Positions 11,520 through 24,400 of a stretch of 64,000 bases of DNA are shown piece after piece. Origin of the DNA: Orthonyx spaldingii (taxonomy: Eukaryota; Chordata; Aves; Passeriformes; Orthonychidae); contig VZTJ01004198.1 in assembly GCA_013397795.1 (NCBI GenBank), positions 193,046-257,045 on the forward strand, given 5' to 3'. The translations under genes and the position numbers were made by a program. Position 1 is the stretch's first letter; every line of letters begins with the position of its first letter. The notes beneath the pieces are model-generated. The model had not been told where the DNA came from and ran no database searches. It saw only the letters and a program-made list of their open reading frames with translations.

Positions 11520-14370
11520 TGATGTTGATATTCCCACTGCAGCAGTGTTTCTGAAGCAGTGATTCTCAAAGATACTTCATCAGGCACTGCCAAGTGGACC
11601 ACATGTGTTTACAGAAGCATACAACTTCTGTGCTTTCTATTAAAAACTAGATGGAAAAAGTGCAGGAAAAGCTACAAGGAAGCTTTAGTGGTGACCCAGG
11701 TCAACCCACTCACTCAAGAATTTGGGAATAGCTATTTTAAATCTACTCACTCTGAACAAGCTGCAGTTGTAAAACTAAAAGTAACAAAAGGTAAGAATCT
11801 TGAATGCAAAATACAAACAGGATAATAATATGCAAATCATCTGGGTGAGAGGCCTAATTGTTGGGTCCATTAGATACTGTATTTTAAAAGTACCCATCTC
11901 AAGCTGAAAGCCACTGTCACTCCTTAATGTCCTAAAATAATTGTAGAAGGTAGATAGATAAGGGCTGTGCTGCTCCCCTCAACACTAACTTTTAAAACTA
12001 AAAACTGCACGAAATTTGGTGAAATTCACCCTGAAGAGAGCATGAACAGTTTCATTTGTAGTAACTGATCAAGGATGCAATTTGTGTCTCTTGTGCTGAC
12101 ATGTTCCACCTTGGCTGACTTCAGGAACTCTAGCAGGAAACCCCAGACTTAATGCAAGAATCCTTAGAGACAGACCTAAGAAATCACCCGTTTGTCCAGA
12201 TCTGCAAAAGATTCCTATTATCCCCCACAGAGGCTGGCAAAACTCACCAGGCTGGGAATCCTATGTAGGTGATGAGCCCATCCCTGCTGCCCAGAACGAA
12301 TGTGCTCAGGGAGACATTCAGTACAGTTCTGCAGAGACAGTGTTATTCTTTAGGCCCCTGAAGCTGACAGCAAGACAGATGCCAACCTGCTCCTAAAAGT
12401 GGCTTTGAGAAATCACTGGCTATATGATTGTGACACTCAGGGATTGAATGAAGCACGGCCTTTTAAGTGAAAGCCGAGCTCACCTTGCTTGGTATGCTTT
12501 GAAAACTCATCTGGAAAAATATGGCATCTCTCGCCCATAAAAAAACCCAAACCCAACATCTACTACCTTCCATCTTAAAAGTCTTCTATTAAACTCAGGT
12601 TGAAGAAGTCACTATATTGCAAGCAGCCAGCAATGGTGAAAAACATGCTGTAAAGGACTAAGCACAAAGTTAAAATTGACACAAAAACCTGCTGGTTTAA
12701 GCTCTGTTTTTAAATAAAACCGAAGTTAAAGTAGAAGGAGCTGCTTCATTATCTCCCTGGACCTCAACTCCCATCCTACAGCAATTAGAAATGGCAAGAA
12801 AGGAAGAAGGAAAGAAGGTGCCATACAAAACACTCAATTGCCTGTGTTTTCCTCAAAGGATTTGCTCTATATGGGCATCATGTAAACGCATGAAGGGACA
12901 GGAGAAAGATCTCTCCACTGAGCAAAGAACAGTATGAAAAGCTATCAGCAGGCCTTAAAAGGAGATTCAGCTCCCCAATGTATCCATTCCTAGTTTGGCC
13001 AAACACGTGTTTCAGATTTTTTTGTTGCTGTTTTAAACAAGCCTCATGTTGGCAGTATTTTAGGTAACCACCTAATTAGACCTGAAGCCCAACAGATCTC
13101 CTACACAAGTACCTGTGGCATCGATGTTAATATTTAACAAGGTCAGCATTATTATAACAGCAATTACAAAGAGAACCACCAGTGCTAAACATGTTATTTC
13201 CAAGTGTTACACTGATCATTTACCATGTTCTCCTTAACTTAAAAGGTCTGACTTTCACCACAGCACCACAGAACACAGTGCAGGTCCATTGCTGCACACG
13301 TTTTTATTCCCCATTTGGAGTGCTGGGTGCGGCTCACGGAGGGAACAGACCTTAGACCATCTGTTGAGGCACAGAATGGATTTAGCAAGACAAGCGTGGG
13401 AGCTGAGCAAGTAAAATCTCAGCCATTCTAGCAATTACCCTACTTACTTTGCACTTCCCATGATCAGCTGGCCGGTCTGTTCCCTAGAACAACCAGGGAT
13501 TGTGGGGTTTCTTGCTGGCAGTTGCAGTTTTTCCTGTGCAGCTCAAGCAAATTCATTCTCTATGGTACATCCCCCTGCTCTATAGCAAGGCACACGTGCC
13601 AGGAATTCTGCTGGGGGCTTCCCTGGAACTTTCCTCCCAGTCCTTTTATTTTTTTTTCTGGGAGAGATCTAGTTAGCTTGATCTTTCACCCGACCCAGCA
13701 GAGCTTAGCTGAATTAATCCAGCCCACATTTAGGGAAAAATACAGCAGTGTGACAGCCTCAGCAAGGAGTCATCTGTTGAGTATTCTCATTTCCTGCTTT
13801 AAGAGATGTTATAACACCTGTGGCACTTCTCCATTCCATACACAAGATACCTCTGCACACCCTTAACAGCAGAGAGCTCTCAGCAAAGGCTCCCCACACT
13901 GATGAGACAGCAGGTCCACTGAATACAAATAAAGCATGCAGTCACTTCTGCAAACACAAGATGGTAAGTACAGGACGTTAATAAAATTCTGTACACATCT
14001 TTAGATACATTTTCTCTGGATATGAGATTCAAAACACAAGTGTTGTAAATTGAAGTCTCCTTCCTTTATCTGCTCTAAGCGTATCTCAGCTGAGGTTATG
14101 AGAAAAGTATATTAAAATGTTAAAACAAGTCACTGGTTTCTTCAGTATCAGGAATAGTGAATAATGTTTGAAAGATTAGCTCCACTCAGTGCTACTCAGC
14201 TGTGTACTATTCAATGCCTCTATCAGAATCACAGGCTATAAAAATCCCTGTATTTAGAACTAATTTCTGAGGGCCAAAATGGAAAGGGTATTTTTCAGTT
14301 TGGAGGATTCAGTGCTTTTTGGTATTGTATTAGCACTGTTATTAGCTTTTACAGAACAGAAATCAAAGCT
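11520..14370. other. Intergenic DNA, nothing recognised
   Basis: AT-rich sequence with scattered short frames. I find no gene, structured RNA or recognisable transposon. It lies between the ANKRD9 and TECPR2 3' ends. Confidence 0.5.
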
Positions 14371-14413
14371 TTTATATATGTGCATATGTATATACATATA
14401 TATATATGTATAC
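14371..14413. repeat. AT/TATATG microsatellite
   Basis: Alternating TATATATG, CATATGTATATACATATATA and GTATAC tracts: a simple, partly self-complementary AT-dinucleotide repeat. Confidence 0.8.
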
Positions 14414-16240
14414 AAAAAGTCCACCATCCGTAAGAACAGAAAGATTCTTAAACAGATCTTTACTTTCTCTGTGCTTTTTTTCCTCCACTAGCATCAAGCA
14501 GGATTTTAACCTTATGGCTAATATAACAATTTGATAGATATACTTACAGAGATTTCAAGTCAGGTAGACTCAAAGACGAAAGGAATCATCATGGTAATCT
14601 CACCCAGCTTCTAGTGTGATACCAGCCACAGAATATTCTACAACATTTCCTGCACTGAACCCCAACCTCACTTCCCATCTCGATTTCAAGCAGTGAGAAA
14701 TCCATAATTAATAAACCTAAATATTGCTGTTCAGTAGACTAAGGAGATAATTTCATTCACCCAGACATTTTAGTCTTAATTGGTAGAGCTCTGGTTGTAG
14801 TAATTCACACAAGATAATGACTGCAACTCAACTTTCTCTTTCCAGTAATTAAAATCTAGTCCTATATATTACAAGTTCTCTTCTGTTGTTCTTGAAATAT
14901 TTCCAGAACTCACAGAAACAACTAGCAAAAGCTCACTCATTAAAGGCAGTTTTAAGAGAAGAACAAAAATATAAGCCAGAATATCACACAAGTCTGAAAA
15001 AACTCACAAATGACTTTGAGATGCTTGGCAGGACTCATCTATTGCAAAGTAATATAGGGCAGTTATGGGGTTCTGATGTTGACAAATGTATGGGAAGAAG
15101 GGGGGATTCTGGTCCATTCTATCAGACACTCTTTGAACAGGTACTGAAGGCTGAAGAAATGTGAAACTTTGCACCTGCACAAATAAAGCTATGTTTAGTC
15201 TGACCCAAGTTCATAATTAAGTGCTTCTTCTTGTATTTCCCTAGTAGTAGCAGTGTTTCATATCAACAATTCTACTATCTTACCTAAGCAATTAATATAT
15301 TTTCTTTGACACTTGTTAGTGAAAGATTTTCTCTGTACTATTTAACATGATCCTATTTATTTTTATTGCTGCGAGACAAAGAAAACCCAAGAGTTTCTCA
15401 TCTACCTAAGACAGCTGTTTCACAACAACTCATCACAGTTGTCTTCGTTATGCTGTGACATCAGGATGACTCCTGTATAATAGCAAGGAGTGCTGTAAGG
15501 AGACTACTATTTCCCTGTAGGAGTCAGAGAAGCAGCTGAACCAGTTTGTCAAGATAAAAGCTATGATAATTAGCAAGGACACTGCCATCTGAACATGAAC
15601 AGGATTCCTGGGGCTGGAAGTGTGTTTAAGAGTCAGAAGCCTCATTAATCACTGTTATGTTTTCTGGTGTGAAGTTACCCAGGTCCTGACTCAGTCAGGA
15701 AACAGCTCTCTCCTTTGGGAAGTGAAGCCAAGGTGTTCTCTTTTAAGCCCCAGCTGCAGGTCCAGTAAAATGCCAGAAACACAGGAAGTCCTCAGATAAT
15801 GTAAAATTCAAGGAAGGGTGCAGTTACAGCACACGTGGTACAATCACCATTTTCTGCTGGACCATTTTCTAGCTGGGACCACAAATGCATATTTTTCACT
15901 GAGAGCTAAAATATTCAACATGCTATTTTTGTTCAGCCTGTAAGGAAAGAAATTAGTTTAATTTTTTACAGCAAGACTATTTTAATATTGAGGCAACATG
16001 CTTAATATTCAAATATGAGACATGTTTAAAATTGTCTTTGCTTGAAAGATGAACATCTTGCTGGCTTGACACACTTGTCACAATTAAAAAAAATTATAAA
16101 ATAAACCTCACAGTATCCAGGTCCTTACATTGTCATTACCATGTTGTCTGGGGCAACATTAGGGCAGGGATTTCATAACCATAGTCTTTCACAAGACGTA
16201 GAGAACTCTCTTGTAAATCATACAAAAGATGAGTCTTACC
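14414..16240. other. Intergenic DNA up to the TECPR2 3' end, nothing recognised
   Basis: AT-rich. Open frames (for example 14,886-15,164 on plus) lack family similarity. This stretch separates the converging ANKRD9 and TECPR2 transcription units. Confidence 0.5.
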
Positions 16241-16247
16241 ACGGTAA

Positions 16248-16273
16248 TTTATTTCTTAAAAATCTAATTTATT
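16248..16273 (-). terminator. TECPR2: Distal TECPR2 polyadenylation signal pair candidate
   Basis: Two AATAAA hexamers on the minus strand (16268-16273 and 16248-16253), 20 bases apart, followed by TTTTGTATG sequence. Doubled signals are common at distal ends. The choice between this and the proximal site is undecided. Confidence 0.4.
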
Positions 16274-17441
16274 GCACTTGTCTTAAAGCACAAACAAAAC
16301 CAAAAATCTAAATACAGAAATAAAAGTAAAAAAAACCCCATCCTAATTTTGTTGAAACTACCCTAAAAAGTAGTCTGTAAGAGCTCTTGACACCAATTTA
16401 ATATTAATGACCATAGCAAGGAACAGTATTATACAGTAAATAAACAACTAGCAAGCTCAAACCATTACTAAGATGACTTTGAAAAATGTAATACAAAAGT
16501 GTCACTATTAAATAATGCCATTGTAGTTGAGCATCTGGTGCTTGGAGGACACAGAGAAGTTGCTCTTTCTCATGTCCTTTCTCCAAAGTGATTGACTCGG
16601 GAGTTGCCATACGATACTTTTAAGCTGAATTTCAGCTTCTTTGGGGTCCTCAAGACACCAAGCTATGCTTGCATAAAACAGACTGGGTTACTTCACAAGC
16701 TGATTCCATTACCATCCACTTCCAGACAGGCTAAAAGAATCCCTCTGGGGTAATCTCTGTATAGAGATGAGATAGCAAAGAAGCAAACATATCACCTGTA
16801 AAATGGAAATAAATCTGTCCTTCCTGTAGGACTGAGATTCAACTGAGAACTGACAGCCAATATAACAAGTGCTACTGAAAAAAAAACATGACAAAACTTG
16901 TTTCCCTCTCCACCAATTCACATTCTCACCTTACACCATGTTTGTTCCAAGTTTAGTGCAGTACACGTATGAACTATCCTGAAAGAGAACAGAGGTTAAA
17001 AAGAAAACACATCCTTTTCCATATGCGTTAAGTTCTGAAAACAGAAACATCCCCACTTTTCAACTCTCGGCCTTTCCTGAAGCTGGCTCTTTTACAGTAT
17101 TGGTTAGCAGCTGCTTAAAACATTCTGATGATTTATAAGCTTAGAACAAACACAAAATAACTCCTCCGCCTACACACTGAACTCAGGTTCTCTCATCTAT
17201 AGTTCTATTGCTTAAAAAAGATGAGGTATCTTTCAAAGAAGATTTAGTATAAAGAAAAATAAACTGCAATGATTAACTTAGGTTACTTCCCAGTTCATCA
17301 CATACTCCTGTTGCAACATCTGTTAAGTATAAGACACTTCAAAATTTAGCTAACATAGCTAAAAATCAGAATATTGTTAAGTATTTTCTCACAATATCAC
17401 AATTTTTAACGGGATATATAGGTAATTCTATCAATTACCAT

Positions 17442-17447
17442 TTTATT
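17442..17447 (-). terminator. TECPR2: Proximal TECPR2 polyadenylation signal candidate
   Basis: AATAAA on the minus strand, the first canonical hexamer after the stop, followed about 40 bases later by TGTGATATTGTGAG, a plausible GU-rich downstream element. Confidence 0.45.
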
Positions 17448-18339
17448 TCTTAATACATCTAAGTTTGGTACTCAAAACAATATGAGTCCAAATGTTAAAG
17501 CACTGGCTGGAGGCACAAATACAGCACAACAGGAATTATGGAAGCTGCCTTGTACATTCCTGCTTTGTACTACAAACCCAACAAGCGACCTCTTCTTATT
17601 CCAAACTGGGACTCACCCCCAAAACTCCGTCAGCTTCCTGATGGCTATGGAAATGGGAAAAAATCCCCCTGATATTGGGTGTAATCAAACTTCAACCTTG
17701 TGAATGAAGCAAATCATGAACAAAATTTCTGGAAATGGAAGGTTAGTATAGCCTTGCAATTATTTATATGGAAATGGATCAAACTAAGTTCATTTCAACA
17801 ATACTGTGTAATCATGATGTTCTCAGATCTTACTAAGAAATATTTCACCATATTTTCTTTCATGCTGCAAGGAAAAATAATGCTAAATATATGTACAAGA
17901 GTCAGGGAGTGATCCCATCAGTATGGTATGGAGTTCCAAGTACAAGAAGAAATTGAGAAATGCTTAATGTTTCCTCTGTAGATAAATATTTAATGCAACA
18001 GAATTCCTTCTCAAAATCAGTACATGAGTGTGCATGCTGTTGTGAAGTACTCACTTTCATTGCTAGTAAGGGTAACTTAAGAGTTATATTTCCAAAGGAG
18101 CTTCTACAGTAGTACGGTATAACAACTGCAGTATGCCACACCTAAAGAGTCTCCCAAAAGATTATGTAACAAACATCAGAACTCACAGCTTGGGGGCTAT
18201 TTAATAGGTCAGTTTCTCAATACAAAAGTGCTAATATCACAGGTCCAGTATGAGTGGCTTTTAGAGCCAATATTCTGTACATACATTACAGAAATTCTGT
18301 CCTCCTGGTTTTTTCACTGCTTCACAAGCTTGAGAAATT

Positions 18340-18494
18340 TCATATCACTTCCCATTCATCTTCAAAATCATCAGGGTGAAGCAGAACAGAGGTGTCATTT
18401 TTCTGCAAACTATGGGAATGGCTAAAGGTCTTAGTGAGGCGCTGGAGCAGAGATCCTGAAGTACTGATCGCCCACAGTTCATCTAGAGGGGTCA
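18340..18494 (-). CDS. TECPR2: TECPR2 exon 20 (last; residues ~1410-1460 and stop)
   Basis: Acceptor TTTGCAG before TGACCCC; enters in phase 1 (G from exon 19). It encodes VTPLDELWAISTSGSLLQRL, the last TECPR blade, then a Ser/His-rich tail and the acidic end FEDEWEVI followed by TGA. W-E-V-I fits the W-x-x-I/L LC3-interacting core preceded by acidic residues, as in human TECPR2. No start ATG, so it is invisible to a simple ORF scan. Confidence 0.95.
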
Positions 18495-21400
18495 CTGCAA
18501 AGGATAAATTAGCCATCTTTTAATTACAGTAGCAGGTTTCAATTCTAAACATTGAATAAATAATATTTGGATCTGTTTTCCCAATTATACCCAGAGAAGG
18601 TTTTTAGTAATGTGATAAAAACACCCTTGGTGAAACACTCGCAGTGTGTGCAGCTCTCCCTGCATATGGTCAGCTTGAGCACCATCAGGCAGAACTCAAA
18701 GCAGACATCACAACGTTTTGGACAGACTGTCATGCAGAAACAACTTGCCTGTTAAACGTGAGACATTCCCAGGAATCTTCTTCCAGTAGTCTCCCGCAGG
18801 ATTCTTGTCAGTGACGCCGTATCGACGAGCGACGTCTCCGTTAGGGCAGCGTGCCCACACAGTCCTGGTACTCAGAGCCAGCTGGCAGGCCTGCAAACCT
18901 ACACGGAATTGGGCATGAGGAGGCAATAATCAGGCTTTCCTAGACACTAAATACACTTGCAGAAAACTACATTAAGAGCAGACACCAAGACCAAACAATA
19001 GTTTTTATGTATTTACATATTTATATATTCTTACATGAAGCACTGGTGAACAAAAAAGCTTTTTAACTGCAGACTTTGTAGTCCCTCCATCTATTGACCA
19101 TAAGGGTTATCCCAACATGGATATAATTTGTTATGTGGCCACAGCCACAAGCAACATCCAATTAGAGGACCTTCATAACAAGCTTTTGGAGCCTCCACTG
19201 TATGTGACTACCACATGGGGAAGGAGCCAACAATTACAATCTTAATTTGTCTAAAAATGGTGAATATTATAGATATTGTGGACTTTTGCCCCCTTTTCAC
19301 AAGTACTCTGCAACTAAGTGCCATGAGTTAATGCAGTGACAAATCTTTAAAAAGCAGACAGCATCCATGAACAGTTATTTAGAAAGAAACAAATAAAATT
19401 TAGTTTTATTTAAAGGCAAGGCAAAACTGTAATTACCTAATCCACAACATATCCAGCACACAGGATTAGTAGGAAGATGTGCAAAATAGCATTAGATTTT
19501 TGTTACCCACATCTAGGTAGAAACCTCATGTGATATCACAATTAAATACAAAACCCCACAACACAACAGTCTCCCACTATTAGGAACAGTCTCCTACTGC
19601 TTAGGAATTCTGCTTTAGTTTTAACTGAAAGGGAACTGTACCACTTACTAATTGAGGGGCAGCAGCCTGCAATAACACAACAGAAATTCACAAAAAACCA
19701 TCGTATTTCTCCCAGTTAACTACTCAGTGTTTTTAAGTAAAACCAAGGTCCTCTTTAAAAGATAACCCTTATCAAACACTTGATTGCCAAAAAAAATATT
19801 TAAGCATTACTATCCAATTTAAAAAGCAACAAGGAAAAAAACCAACTAAACAAAACAAAAACACTCAGAAAATGGCAGAAACAACAAGGAACTGATGCAA
19901 TAATTTTTACCTGGTACATGTTCCCAGTCAGTGCCTACAGGCATTTCATCTGTAATCCCAACTCGTACGTGGACATTCCATTTGCTATCAATTGCCCACA
20001 ACATCTGATCATTTGGACTTGAATGAATGCTGACCAAGTTGATTCCTACTGGCTATAAAAATTAAGCACAGTATTTAAACTTTGTACTACTGTATCTTTG
20101 TACTATTGTAGTACTTGTTTTTCACAGAAGTACACAAGAGAAGTAAAATATTTACCAGATCCTAAAGACAGGGAGAAATGTAACTGATATTTTATGTGCT
20201 ATTGTACAACATTATCTGTTTTCCAAAAAGTCAAGCGCTTTGTAAGTACAAAAGTAACATGAATGAATGTATCATTACTGATAATGATATTCATATTTAA
20301 TGTTCAGCATTCAAGTCTAATAATGTTAGTATTTGCTTAACCACTGCTATTCCAATCAGATACATTTTCAATTGTATGGTGCAAGAGGGAACTCTTTCAA
20401 TGAAATACACAAAATGCAATATATTCCTCTGCCTTACAGAAAGTTTTCCTAACATTACTAAATCTTATTTCTAAGCATATTCTAAAGCAGCACATTTTTA
20501 CAGTCTGAATGTCTCCTCTTTGCAATGAAATGATGATCTGCCTTCTTGCCTGTACTCCATTCTACAGGAATACAACCATGGAAGTCACTGCAGAGCACTG
20601 CAGTACTGGAGCAGCCACACCTGCAGGAGAGGATCCACAACACTACCTGCTGGCAAACACAAGTGAAACACACCTCCCATTCTGCTCCCAGGCCTGTCTT
20701 TACTCCACTTGCTTCTACAGAAATTTGCCTTAATTAATGTTCAAAATCAGTGGTACTGACAATATAACAATGGTGATTTTGTAGCAAAATATACCATCCA
20801 ATCAGGTTGGATGGCTGCAAATATCCTGCAAAACATGAACTTTGAATAAAACCTGGATATTAAAATAAAAAAAAGTTTTTGTCCACATCAGCCTCATAAA
20901 GGCACTGCAGACAACAAAATCATCTCCTCAAAAAGCTGCACTGCACTCCCTGCTTTAGCCTCATGGGCATAAGCTGAATTTCCAGAGTGCTAAATAGAAG
21001 AGCAGGTAGCTCTCTGTATGTATAAACCGAGGGTTGAAGAAGCATGATCTGCATGTATATATCAGCACCAACCTAGTCCCAGATGGGCCTTCTGTGTACA
21101 TAACAGTTGCCTGCTTTGGTTTCACTTTTAAAAATCTGGTGCTGACTTGGGTCTGACCAAGCTACAACCAAGTCTGACTTGCATCACCAAATCAATCCTG
21201 TCTGTTCAGGTTTCAAGGCCCTTGACTGACTAGCTTCTCAAGTTTTTCTTCTTGTTAGGTATTTGTTGGAGGCTTGATCAAGTATTTACCTGTAGTCACG
21301 GTAAATTCACAAGTGGCTGAAGTTTGAAAACTTACAAGTAAAGCCACTAATTGTGTTGAAAAGCACTGACTACATAGAATATACAGCTGCTTAGCTACTT

Positions 21401-24400
21401 CCAGATTGGTGTTAAACTACTGTATTGAAAAAAAACCCCTCAACCAACCAAAAAAACCCAAAACCCCAACCCTAAAACAACAAACCACACCACAGAACCT
21501 CCAAGCATATCCAAAACCAATCAACCAACCCGCCAAATCCCCAAACCACACTAAAAACAAAACACCCCAAAACCCTACACAGTTTCCCCGTTTGGACTTT
21601 CTGCCCCTTTGCTGGAAGTGGTCCTTACTCCTGGCCTGGTTTTCACTTCTCCCATCCATTTTTTATTTGCTTCTTTCTACAGCTACCCTGGCTCTCAGGC
21701 CCCACTTGTCGCTGCTCACCTCCCCACACCGCTGTCATGGGGCAGTGCCTCACCACCATGGAGCTTCCAGCTCCATCACATCCCTCTCCACACTTCTGCT
21801 CTTGCAGTCCCATGTTTTCACACAAGGGTGCTGGGCAGCTATTAGCTTGTGCAGACTGAAGTACTGCACAAACAGGAGACCTCTGCCTTTCACCTTTTTT
21901 TTTATATCTTAATTTTAAAAATCCACTTCTTATCTCCTTCTTACCACATTCTTCTAAATAACCACCTCTTTCCCTGATTTAGGACTTTCTGCCATCTTTC
22001 CCCCATGTCCTTCACACCACAAACTGACAGTGTATCTGCCTACGCTCAACAATATACTTCATGTTCCAACCAGGGTCCTTCACAAACTGTGCCTGACACT
22101 GTGGTGGGACTTCTGTTGCTGAACTGTTGGGATTTGTACACCTTGTTCCCCACTCTTGTATGTCAGGATCCCATGCCTCTCTTCCACTGTCTTTTGTCTA
22201 GAAGAGAATTCTCTGAGAAAGAGCTGGAGGAGTATTTCCATCCAAAAAGACTTACTGAGTGCTTACACCTAGTACCTAAGCCTGTGCATTACTGCAGATT
22301 TACAGGTAGTGGAGGCTAAGAAAAGCAGACAAAACACCCAAAAGGAGAGCCACAAAATGAGATGCATGAATCTCAGCTAAATTGCTCCTGATACCACTGC
22401 AGACTCAAGTGTAATCAAGGCAATTACTTCTACCCTATTCCGCAGCACCAACACATCTAAGAAACAACTGTAAATAATCAAATTCAAAGTAATGTATTTA
22501 AAAACTTGGCCAAATATTCTTCTCATTCTTTGCTTTTCTAAGTGAGCTCATTTCCTCCTTAAGTTTCCCTGCCTCTCCAGGTTGTTTCACTTCCAGCTTC
22601 TCTTCCTTCTTTAGGCTATTTAGCTCTTTCTGATAACCTCTCATCAATAAAAAAATCCTCTTACTCACTCCTACTGCAAAGGATCCAGGCAATTCCTCTA
22701 CCCCAGCTTTCTGCTGTGGAACAGCCAGTAAAGGACACAACTGAGAGGACACATAATGACATCATTATACACAGCAGCTTTTGGCACAAACCAGGGACAA
22801 GACACTGGGAACAAATACAGGCAATTCTTAGAGCCTGTTGCAAAGCTTTGACTTCTGGGTTATTTTTTAACCCAGAAAGCAGCCATCTACAACAAGAAGG
22901 TACTCTCATGGCTCCCACAGTAAGGTGGATAAAACTAATTTTAAATTTTCTTGACATAATGTACTAATTTCTTGGAACAATCATGCTGATATTATCTCAG
23001 ATATCTCCCATTTTCACTAAGTTTTAATTACCATAAGCATTCTTTAAGTATTTTATAATCTATATAATAAGAAAATATCTACAGCTGCAGTTAGAGGTTA
23101 AATAGAATTCTCTCATAGCACTAAAGAGAGATATCTGTGCAAAATCAAAAATCTGCTGATAACATTTCAGAGAGTGGTAACCATGAAAATTAATAAATTA
23201 TTTCAGCATAGCCTTTACTCAGCTGGTTTAACTTCCAACAGCATTCATGAGATTTATATACCTTGACTGTGAAACATATCCTGTTTGTAATTTACTGGAG
23301 AATCTGGAATTTTAAAGAACCTTGCAGCAGTCTCTCAGCCTTCCTGCTCTGACACACCAAAATCTGTTTATACATTTATCAACAATATTTATCACTGTGA
23401 GAGATCAACTTGTTATGGATCATTCATTGATCCAGAGTTATTTGATAAAAAATTGTGAAACACTGTTTTTCTATTATATGGGTTGCCACAAATTTCTAAA
23501 CTCTAAAAATCTCAGAAGTCTACCTATTTTAGCCAGTCAGATCTGAATGCAGATTCCCCATCCTCTGATCTTGTGCCTTGGCTACAAACACCCCAGGCAC
23601 TCTCTGTCTTTTTATATGAAGAATTTCCCACCACAACCATGGACTGCACCACTACCAGCTATGTCCTTTTCAACATTAAAGCAATATCCTAAGAGCTGTG
23701 GATACATTTGTTGTCTGCTACAAATAAAAACAAGGAAAAACAACTTGCCATGTGTCTGTTGAGAAAACAGTGTTGATAAAATTAAGTAAACTTGAAAGAA
23801 TCACATAACTGGCAAACTGTTAAATGATATCAAGAAACAATGTCTATGCTAAACTTAAGTTATCAAGTTGTCTGTTAGCTTTTTAATTCTGTGCGAGTTA
23901 TTTCCTTTTTTTCTGCAAACCACAGAGAAGTAAGTTTCAGTGTAAGAATTTAATTTAAACAATAGTATTTAACAAACTCCAAAGTAAAAACTAACACATT
24001 CCCCCACCCACTCTTCCCTACATATTACTCAAAAGTTTTGTCTTATTGGTCACAGCTGAACCCAAATGGTTAAAGTTCCTTGTCAAGGAAGAAAGGACAA
24101 ACACACGCACACAAAAAAAGGCACCAGAACATTTTCCACGTCACTTTTCAGGAGCGCAGAGTCCATGTACCAGCAAACCTCCACTATCTCTGTTCTGCTG
24201 CAAATATCTAGGATAAGGAAGACTAAACACAACACTATCAGTCTGTCTAAGCCCAATCATTTTTATAACAGGTCTGTGGCTACATTCAGCACCAATGTTC
24301 TCCTTGCCCTCAAAAGACAAATCAGAAACACCTTCAGCTGGTCCAGGCCAGGCTGTGAACAGGTCACATGAGATGCTTCTCACACTCTTGAGCATTATGT

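Larger units (their letters stand above)
16248..18339 (-). other. TECPR2: TECPR2 3'UTR (extent uncertain)
   Basis: Sequence after the TECPR2 stop at 18340-18342, read on the minus strand. AATAAA on the minus strand occurs first at 17442-17447 (about 0.9 kb of 3'UTR), with a GT-rich stretch at about 17385-17405 beyond it. It occurs again as a pair at 16268-16273 and 16248-16253 (about 2.1 kb). I cannot tell which is used; both may be. Confidence 0.45.

Noticed and set aside
21406..21912. 168-codon plus-strand frame starting in the C/A tract
   Set aside because: The first 60 residues (Lys/Pro/Gln/Thr/Asn) are simply the translated C/A repeat; antisense to TECPR2 intron 17 and without homology.
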